A stretch of DNA of 5,299 nucleotides from Rhodospirillales bacterium RIFCSPLOWO2_12_FULL_67_15. Lineage in GTDB: Bacteria; Pseudomonadota; Alphaproteobacteria; Rhodospirillales; 2-12-FULL-67-15. A model generated the notes under the pieces. It worked only from the letters and a program-made list of their open reading frames with translations, searched no databases and had not been told where the DNA came from. Within the stretch, counting starts at the first letter, position 1. The number at the start of each line of letters is the position of its first letter. The DNA lies in the NCBI GenBank assembly GCA_001830475.1, contig MIAC01000211.1, positions 1 through 5,299 of the forward strand, in the 5' to 3' direction. This document shows positions 1-5,299 of this stretch, one piece after another. A program made the position numbers and the translations under genes.

Positions 1-474
1 CCCCGCCGGTCTTTCCATGATCACCGCGCGCGCCATCCTTGGCCGATCCTGGGCCCCGTCGCCGTTCCCCGATTCCTCCTCGCCCTTCAGGCGGAGCCAG
101 AACGCGGCGTCCCGGTCGGCGATCACCATGTTGAAGGAGCGATAGCTCCGGGGCTCGATGTGGACGAGCGCGTCCGCGGCCGTGCGGGCGTCGGCGTGAT
201 CGAGCGCCTCCAAGGGCAATTCGCCCCGGCTCCGCATTCCCGCCCGGGGCCCGAGCGAGCCCCGCCGGTTGAGCACGCCGGCGACCACGCCGTCGTCGTT
301 GAGGCCGAGCCAGGTTCCGCCCGCGAACTCATCCCGCCCGGCGACGACGTGGGGACGATCGGGCCAATGCCGCGCCGGCGGGAGCCAGGGCCGCGCGATC
401 ATCTCGTCGCGGTTGGCGGCGAAGATCACCGGCCAAGCGTGGCCGGGCCGGAACAAAATGACGACGGTGCACAT
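1..474 (-). CDS. NRDE/TANGO2-family protein (partial, 3' end beyond left edge)
   Basis: The frame opens with MCTVVILF and stays open for 158 residues to the window edge; the C-terminal part is missing (family members are usually about 250 residues). The family signature NRDE is at residues 21-24, followed by RP (28-29), AGRDEFAGGTWLG (45-57), GVLNR (66-70) and SFNMVIAD (113-120), in the order seen in TANGO2-like proteins. The Cys directly after the initiator Met is conserved in this family and, by analogy with Ntn-hydrolases, could become an N-terminal nucleophile after Met removal; that is inference. The biochemical role in bacteria is not settled. Animal homologues have been linked to Golgi organisation and haem handling. 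No signal peptide is visible, so it is probably cytoplasmic. The start is fixed by homology, because no clear Shine-Dalgarno precedes it. It is divergent from the zeta-subunit gene. Family assignment is firm; function is unknown. Confidence 0.9.
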   Translation of the reverse strand, partial: MCTVVILFRPGHAWPVIFAANRDEMIARPWLPPARHWPDRPHVVAGRDEFAGGTWLGLNDDGVVAGVLNRRGSLGPRAGMRSRGELPLEALDHADARTAADALVHIEPRSYRSFNMVIADRDAAFWLRLKGEEESGNGDGAQDRPRMARAVIMERPAG

Positions 475-496
475 GACACGATGTTACGGCTGATGA

Positions 497-540
497 GGGC
501 GTTCGCGCCATGCCCGTTGCAACGCGCCCGTTCGCGCCAT
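497..540. promoter_or_regulatory. Iterated CGTT elements and palindrome in divergent intergenic region
   Basis: The 116-bp gap between the divergent NRDE and zeta genes contains a 12-bp direct repeat, CGTTCGCGCCAT, at 500-511 and 529-540. Between the copies sits a perfect 10-bp palindrome, CGTTGCAACG, at 515-524. CGTT therefore starts at 500, 515 and 529, a 14-15 bp period. The placement between two gene starts suggests an operator or regulator-binding cluster, but no known regulator motif is recognised. A TTGACC hexamer at 554-559 resembles a -35 box for the plus-strand gene, though no good -10 box follows before the start codon. Regulatory function is inference only. Confidence 0.3.
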
Positions 541-577
541 ACATTTCGGGCGCTTGACCCATCCGATCAAGCTGCCC

Positions 578-582
578 GGAGA
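578..582 (+). promoter_or_regulatory. Shine-Dalgarno site of the zeta-subunit gene
   Basis: GGAGA lies 8 nt upstream of the ATG at 591. This is good spacing and supports that start codon, which also matches the usual N-terminus of the family. Confidence 0.7.
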
Positions 583-590
583 TTTTCCCC

Positions 591-929
591 ATGGCCGACA
601 TATTCGAGGAACGCGAGAAGGCGTTCGAAGCCAAGTACAAGCGCGACTCCGAAGTGAGATTCAAGGCCCAGTCCCGGAGCAACAAGCTGTTCGGGCAATG
701 GCTCGGCGAAAAGCTCGGCCTCACGGAAGCCGAGCGAGAATCCTATGGCAAGGAGCTGGTTGCCGCGCGCCTGGATTCGCCTGTGCGCGAGGACTTGATC
801 AAGAAGGTGATGAAGGACATCGCCGCGCACAAGGCGGCGATCACGGAACACGAGGTGCGCAAGCAGTTGGATCGCCTCTACACCGTCGCCCTCGAACAGG
901 TCGCCAAGGAACAGGGGAAGAAGTCGTAA
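591..929 (+). CDS. ATPase inhibitor zeta subunit (DUF1476 family)
   Basis: This 112-residue, highly charged and apparently all-helical protein begins MADIFEEREKAFEAKY and continues with RFKAQSRSNKLFGQW (23-37), EKLGL (40-44), a central charged helix, and a C-terminal helix ITEHEVRKQLDRLY (84-97). That pattern and length match the DUF1476 family. The member studied in Paracoccus denitrificans is the zeta subunit, which binds F1-ATPase and blocks ATP hydrolysis, with inhibition residing in the N-terminal segment. The matching segment here (about residues 1-19) is intact. It should act in the cytoplasm on the membrane-bound F1Fo ATP synthase. The short Lys-rich tail (EQGKKS) is not diagnostic. 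The start is supported by a GGAGA site 8 nt upstream. The gene is monocistronic here, convergent with purB, and its TAA stop lies only 6 bp from the purB stop. Inhibitory potency varies between alphaproteobacterial lineages, so actual inhibition in this organism is inferred. Confidence 0.92.
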   Translation: MADIFEEREKAFEAKYKRDSEVRFKAQSRSNKLFGQWLGEKLGLTEAERESYGKELVAARLDSPVREDLIKKVMKDIAAHKAAITEHEVRKQLDRLYTVALEQVAKEQGKKS

Positions 930-935
930 TCTCCC

Positions 936-2288
<1,353 letters not shown>

Positions 2289-2328
2289 CGGAGGGAGCAT
2301 CCTCGATTCGGTGGAGCGGTCATCCTAG

Positions 2329-2340
2329 ATCATAATTGTA
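2329..2340. promoter_or_regulatory. AT-rich island with -10-like hexamers on both strands
   Basis: In the 103-bp divergent gap between purB and the hydrolase, a short AT-rich patch stands out from GC-rich surroundings. On the minus strand it holds TATGAT (2334-2329) and TACAAT (2340-2335), each 5 of 6 matches to the sigma-70 -10 consensus, which would give purB a leader of about 30-40 nt. On the plus strand CATAAT (2331-2336) would give the hydrolase a leader of about 50 nt. No convincing -35 box lies at 16-18 bp spacing for any of them, so this is a tentative call. Confidence 0.35.
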
Positions 2341-2391
2341 GCGGATGGAATCGACCTTTCCTCGGACGCCGCGGGCGCTGTACGGTCGCGC

Positions 2392-3396
2392 ATGCATGAC
2401 AGTTTCGCCTTCGTCTCGAGACTCCCGGCGCCGATCCCGGTCCTCGAAGTCGCCGGCGGGGGCGCGGACGCGCTCGCCGGCGCCGCGCCCGAGCGGCTCG
2501 CCCTGATCGTCGCCTCGGCCGAAGCGCACTACGGCCGGCTGGCGCTGGCGGCCGGGGACGCGCTCTCGCGCCGCTGGCTGGAATGCGCGCGCAATCCCTA
2601 CTTGGCCGAGATCGACGCGGTCGCCGCCCGCCTCGGGCGGGCGGGCGCGCATCTCCTCAATCTCTCGTTCGAGTGGACCTGCACCTCGGGCGTGGCGGCG
2701 GACCCCTCGGGTCTCGGCAACCGGATGCTGCGCACGCTCGATTGGCCCTTGCACGGGCTCGGCCGCGCCCTCGTCGTCGCCCGCCAGGCGGGCGGCGCCG
2801 GGGCATATTTCAACGTCACCTGGCCGGGGTTCGCCGGCATCGCGACGGCGATGGCGCCCGGCCGCTTCGCCGCAGCGCTGAACCAGCCGCCGATGCCGCG
2901 TTTCACGCCGTCGTGCCGGCTCGACTGGGCGATCATGCGCGCCCGCGTCTTCGCCCGCACCGGGCTTCCGCCCGCGCACCTGCTCCGCCGGGTCTTCGAT
3001 ACCTGCACGAGCTACGCCGAGGCCCGGGCGACGCTGACCGAAACGCCGCTCTGTCTTCCGGGGATTTTCGTCCTGAGCGGGGCGGGCGCGGACGAGGGCT
3101 GCGTCATCGAGCGCACCGAAACCGAGGCGCGCGTGCGCGAATCGCCCGCGTGCTCCGCCAATCATTGGCAGTCGTTCCACCGTCCCGGGCGCGCGCGCGG
3201 GGCCGAGAGCGAGAAACGCGCGCGCATCCTCCGGGACATCCACCGCCGCGCCCCGGACGGGTTCGCCTGGGTCGTCGCGCCGATTCTCAATCCCACCACC
3301 CGGGTCGCGGTGGTGGCGAACGCCAAGCGCGGCACGCTCTGGGTCCAGGGCTTCGAAGCGGATGGACCGGCGTCCGCGCCGCTGACGATTTTCTGA
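2392..3396 (+). CDS. Acid ceramidase/NAAA-like Ntn-hydrolase (C45-type amidase/acyltransferase)
   Basis: This 334-residue protein follows the pattern of the acid ceramidase / N-acylethanolamine acid amidase / penicillin acyltransferase group of N-terminal-nucleophile hydrolases. CTSGVAAD (97-104) then RTLDWP (114-119) matches the family's CTSxVAxD...RNxD block, with Cys97 the presumed nucleophile and Arg114 and Asp117 as active-site partners. PGRFAAALNQ (156-165), ANHW (256-259, Asn257) and PILNPTT (297-303) match further conserved blocks. Such enzymes hydrolyse or transfer acyl groups at amide bonds; the substrate here cannot be read from sequence. By analogy, self-cleavage before Cys97 would give an alpha chain of about 96 and a beta chain of about 238 residues. 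No signal peptide is visible (start MHDSFAFVSR), unlike the lysosomal eukaryotic enzymes. The ATG at 2392 has only a weak upstream ribosome site. An alternative ATG at 2396 is out of frame. It is divergent from purB and convergent with the MFS gene (2-bp gap). Superfamily likely; exact activity unknown. Confidence 0.78.
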   Translation: MHDSFAFVSRLPAPIPVLEVAGGGADALAGAAPERLALIVASAEAHYGRLALAAGDALSRRWLECARNPYLAEIDAVAARLGRAGAHLLNLSFEWTCTSGVAADPSGLGNRMLRTLDWPLHGLGRALVVARQAGGAGAYFNVTWPGFAGIATAMAPGRFAAALNQPPMPRFTPSCRLDWAIMRARVFARTGLPPAHLLRRVFDTCTSYAEARATLTETPLCLPGIFVLSGAGADEGCVIERTETEARVRESPACSANHWQSFHRPGRARGAESEKRARILRDIHRRAPDGFAWVVAPILNPTTRVAVVANAKRGTLWVQGFEADGPASAPLTIF

Positions 3397-3409
3397 ATTC
3401 AAGCGCGGA
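3373..3409. terminator. Weak inverted repeat around convergent stop codons
   Basis: TCCGCGC (3373-3379) and GCGCGGA (3403-3409) form a perfect 7-bp inverted repeat with a 23-nt loop. The loop contains both stop codons, which lie inside the 8-bp palindrome TGAATTCA (3394-3401). The position fits a bidirectional transcription end between the two convergent genes. However, the loop is long and neither side has a T tract, so an intrinsic terminator is doubtful. Confidence 0.2.
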
Positions 3410-4628
3410 ACTTCGCCTTGCGCCTGAGCAGGTACCAGCCGAGCCCGATCAGCTCGATCGCGAGCAGCGCCGCGAAGGCGGCCCGGTAGGCCTCGGCCGG
3501 ATAGGCGCCGCTTGGGCCCCGCGGCCAGAGATCGACGACGCCGCCGACGCCCCATTGGCAGGCGAAGATGCCGAGGAAGACGAACACGTTGAGCGCGGTC
3601 GCGGCGCGGCCCGCCATCTCGACCGGAAAGCTCTGGTAGAGCGCCGAATACCACAGCACGTTGGAGGCGCCGAGAAACGCGAACAGAATCCAAAGCGGCG
3701 CGGCGATCTTGGGCGGCAGCACGACGATCGCACCTTGCGTCGCGAGCAGGCCGATCGTGGCGGCGAGCGCGACGGTGGCGGTCGCGACGCCGAGCCGCGC
3801 CAGCCGGTCGGCGATCACGCCCATCCCGGCGTAGCCGACCGCCATGCCGAGCGCGATCCAGAAAAGGTAATCGGCGACGGCCGACCCTTCGAGGCCGGCG
3901 GCGTCGGCGAGCCAGGGTCCGAGCCACAGGCTTTGCAGGCCGATGAACGTTCCCTGGATCGCTATCGTCGCGCCAGCGACGCGCACGAACAAGGGATCGC
4001 GGAGGATGCCGGCGAGTTCGCGGATCTGCCGCGCGAGCGACGGCGGCGCGGCCGCGCGTCCGCCCTCGGGAACTCCGAAAAACACCGCCGCCGCCGCGGC
4101 GACGACGGCGAGCGCGTAGAGCACCAGCACGCCCCGCCAGCCGGCCGGCCCGAGCGCGGCTTCGACCGGCACGGTGCCGGCGACGGCGCCGAGCCCGCCG
4201 CACGCCATCAAGAGGCCGTTGGCGAGCGCCACGCGCGCGGCCGGGAACCAGAGACGGTAGGCGGTGAAGGGGGCCATCAGGCAGGCCGACACGCCGAGCC
4301 CCATCAGGGCGCGCCCCAAGGTCAGACCGGCGATGCCGTCGGCGGCGCCGAAGAGGAAGGCGCCCAAGGCCGCGACGAGCATCAGGCCGGTGTCGATTCG
4401 CCTCGGCCCGAACCGGTCGAGCAGGATCCCGAGCGGCAGTTGGAACGCGGCGAAGGCGAGAAAATAGACGCTGGTGAGAAAGCCGAGATCGGCGGCGCCG
4501 AGCGCGAACTCGGCGACCAGGTGGGGCGCGAGCACGGCGTTGACAACCCGGCCCAGGTAGGAAAGGAAATAGCCGAACGCGAAGGGCGCGAAAACGCGGA
4601 GCGCGAGCGAGAGGCTCAGTTCGGGCAT
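3399..4628 (-). CDS. MFS transporter (12 predicted membrane segments)
   Basis: This 409-residue integral inner-membrane protein has the size and hydrophobic pattern of the major facilitator superfamily. Estimated membrane segments are near 11-32, 45-69, 79-100, 102-126, 134-157, 165-187, then after a polar central loop (188-210) near 212-238, 250-273, 279-301, 308-333, 342-363 and 381-401. The loop between segments 2 and 3 carries the MFS motif A, GILLDRFGPRR (67-77), with Asp71 and the basic pair intact. A weaker half-repeat, GVIADRLARLG (270-280), lies between segments 8 and 9, as expected from the internal duplication. The protein ends in a basic tail (RRKAKFRA). Substrate and direction cannot be assigned. 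I chose MPELS at 4628 because it puts a short polar lead before segment 1. The frame stays open further upstream, but that part is hydrophilic and antisense to purC. It is divergent from purC and convergent with the hydrolase. Confidence 0.88.
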   Translation of the reverse strand: MPELSLSLALRVFAPFAFGYFLSYLGRVVNAVLAPHLVAEFALGAADLGFLTSVYFLAFAAFQLPLGILLDRFGPRRIDTGLMLVAALGAFLFGAADGIAGLTLGRALMGLGVSACLMAPFTAYRLWFPAARVALANGLLMACGGLGAVAGTVPVEAALGPAGWRGVLVLYALAVVAAAAAVFFGVPEGGRAAAPPSLARQIRELAGILRDPLFVRVAGATIAIQGTFIGLQSLWLGPWLADAAGLEGSAVADYLFWIALGMAVGYAGMGVIADRLARLGVATATVALAATIGLLATQGAIVVLPPKIAAPLWILFAFLGASNVLWYSALYQSFPVEMAGRAATALNVFVFLGIFACQWGVGGVVDLWPRGPSGAYPAEAYRAAFAALLAIELIGLGWYLLRRKAKFRA

Positions 4629-4682
4629 GGCGGGCGAGGCTAGAACAGTTTCCGGTCGAGCGGAACCGGCGGCATCGGAATC

Positions 4683-4687
4683 GAGGA
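4683..4687 (+). promoter_or_regulatory. Shine-Dalgarno site of purC
   Basis: GAGGA lies 7 nt upstream of the ATG at 4695, which is good spacing and supports the chosen purC start. The whole 66-bp gap to the divergent MFS gene must also hold the purC promoter, but I see no convincing -35/-10 pair. Confidence 0.65.
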
Positions 4688-4694
4688 CCGGGCG

Positions 4695-5299
4695 ATGGCG
4701 ATCGACTACCTGAAAAGCCTTGGGCATTGCCTGACCGACGGCCGCTTCCCGTGGCTGCCCAACTTCCAGCGCGGCAAGGTGCGCGATTCCTACGATCTCC
4801 CCGACGGGCGCCGGGTGATGGTGGCGACCGACCGCCAGTCGGCCTTCGACCAGGTCCTGGCGGCGGTGCCGTTCAAGGGCCAGGTGCTGACCCAGACGGC
4901 GCGCTTCTGGTTCGACGCCACCGCCGACGTCTGTCCCAACCACGTTCTCGCCTATCCCGATCCGAACGTGACCGTCGGCCTCCGCCTCGACATGGTGCCG
5001 GTCGAGGTGGTGGTGCGCGATTATCTCACCGGCGCGACCGCGACCAGCATCTGGACCCAGTACGCCAAGGGCGAACGCGTCCTCTACGGCCACCAAATTC
5101 CCGACGGCATGACCAAGAACCAGCGCTTGGCGGCGACGCTGATCACGCCGACCACCAAGGGCATCGGGGCCGCCCACGACGTTCCCGTGACCGCCGCCGA
5201 GATCGTCGAGCGTGGTTTGGTTCACCCGTCGCGCTGGCGGGAGATCGAGCGCGCCGCGCTCGCGCTGTTCCGGCGCGGGCGCGATTTGGCCGCCGCCCA
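4695..5299 (+). CDS. purC: SAICAR synthetase (phosphoribosylaminoimidazole-succinocarboxamide synthase), partial at right edge
   Basis: PurC joins aspartate to CAIR using ATP to make SAICAR, the substrate of PurB encoded about 2.4 kb away. The visible 201 residues contain the family landmarks in order: GKVRDSYDL (27-35, ATP-binding glycine-rich strand), ATDRQSAFD (44-52), PFKGQVLT (59-66), VRDYLTG (107-113), [10 protein letters not shown] (130-139) and ITPTTK (150-155). The inserted segment [13 protein letters not shown] (115-127) and the overall spacing fit the longer, roughly 300-residue PurC/Ade1-like form rather than the short E. coli type, so about 100 C-terminal residues should lie beyond the window. 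Gly is common in place of Asp109 in VRxYLTG in many homologues; I take this as a subfamily variant, not damage. The start is supported by GAGGA 7 nt upstream. The gene is divergent from the MFS transporter. The identification is secure. Confidence 0.95.
   Translation, partial: MAIDYLKSLGHCLTDGRFPWLPNFQRGKVRDSYDLPDGRRVMVATDRQSAFDQVLAAVPFKGQVLTQTARFWFDATADVCPNHVLAYPDPNVTVGLRLDMVPVEVVVRDYLTGATATSIWTQYAKGERVLYGHQIPDGMTKNQRLAATLITPTTKGIGAAHDVPVTAAEIVERGLVHPSRWREIERAALALFRRGRDLAAA

Noticed and set aside
329..724. 131-residue minus-strand frame overlapping the NRDE gene and the zeta gene
   Set aside because: It conflicts with the conserved MCTVV...NRDE frame and the zeta gene, and its sequence has no family pattern.
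2391..2398. CATGCATG palindrome at the hydrolase start codon
   Set aside because: An 8-bp self-complementary motif created by overlapping ATG triplets, with no flanking symmetry to suggest an operator.
2320..4203. 627-residue minus-strand open frame across the hydrolase and MFS genes
   Set aside because: Arg-rich sequence without family features, conflicting with two well-supported genes; a GC-driven shadow.
2583..4643. 686-residue plus-strand open frame spanning the hydrolase and MFS genes
   Set aside because: It overlaps the hydrolase in another frame and runs antisense to the MFS gene. Composition is extremely rich in Arg, Gly, Glu and Ala without domain patterns, as expected for a shadow frame.
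4650..4669. Short inverted repeats upstream of purC (TTCCG/CGGAA and CCGGT/ACCGG)
   Set aside because: Only 5-bp arms, mutually exclusive, and expected by chance at this GC content. There is no sign of a purine riboswitch or PurR-like operator.
4629..5225. Upstream extension of the MFS reading frame (about 199 extra residues)
   Set aside because: The extra part is hydrophilic, His/Gly/Arg-rich and exactly antisense to conserved purC. The MFS fold begins normally after MPELS at 4628.

Overview
This is a 5.3 kb GC-rich stretch from a bacterial chromosome, very likely an alphaproteobacterium. The best lineage marker is the small DUF1476 protein at 591-929, which belongs to the F1-ATPase inhibitor zeta family found almost only in Alphaproteobacteria. 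The PurB and PurC sequences also look alphaproteobacterial. Nothing suggests plasmid, phage or transposon DNA: I see no transposase, integrase, tRNA, rRNA or CRISPR array.

Layout, left to right: (1) a TANGO2/NRDE-family protein on the minus strand, cut by the left edge (1-474); (2) a 116-bp divergent intergenic region with three evenly spaced CGTT-containing elements; (3) the zeta-type ATPase inhibitor on plus (591-929); (4) adenylosuccinate lyase PurB on minus (936-2288), tail to tail with zeta across 6 bp; (5) a 103-bp divergent region with an AT-rich, promoter-like island; (6) an acid-ceramidase/NAAA-like Ntn-hydrolase on plus (2392-3396); (7) an MFS transporter on minus (3399-4628), tail to tail with the hydrolase across 2 bp; (8) a 66-bp divergent gap; (9) SAICAR synthetase PurC on plus, cut by the right edge (4695-5299). 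Coding density is high, and no gene-free stretch exceeds 120 bp.

The six genes alternate strand strictly (- + - + - +), so no two adjacent genes can be co-transcribed. Three divergent gaps must hold the promoters. The two convergent junctions are too tight to hold ordinary terminators. PurC and PurB act one after the other in purine synthesis (SAICAR formation, then its cleavage to AICAR; PurB also converts adenylosuccinate to AMP). Here they lie about 2.4 kb apart on opposite strands, with the hydrolase and transporter between them.

Most of the window is ordinary housekeeping DNA, and I found no convincing new multi-gene system. The most interesting items are the ceramidase-like hydrolase without a visible signal peptide, the repeat/palindrome cluster at 497-540, and the strictly alternating layout with nearly overlapping 3' ends. 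Very long open frames on the opposite strand of purB and of the MFS gene are GC-rich shadows.
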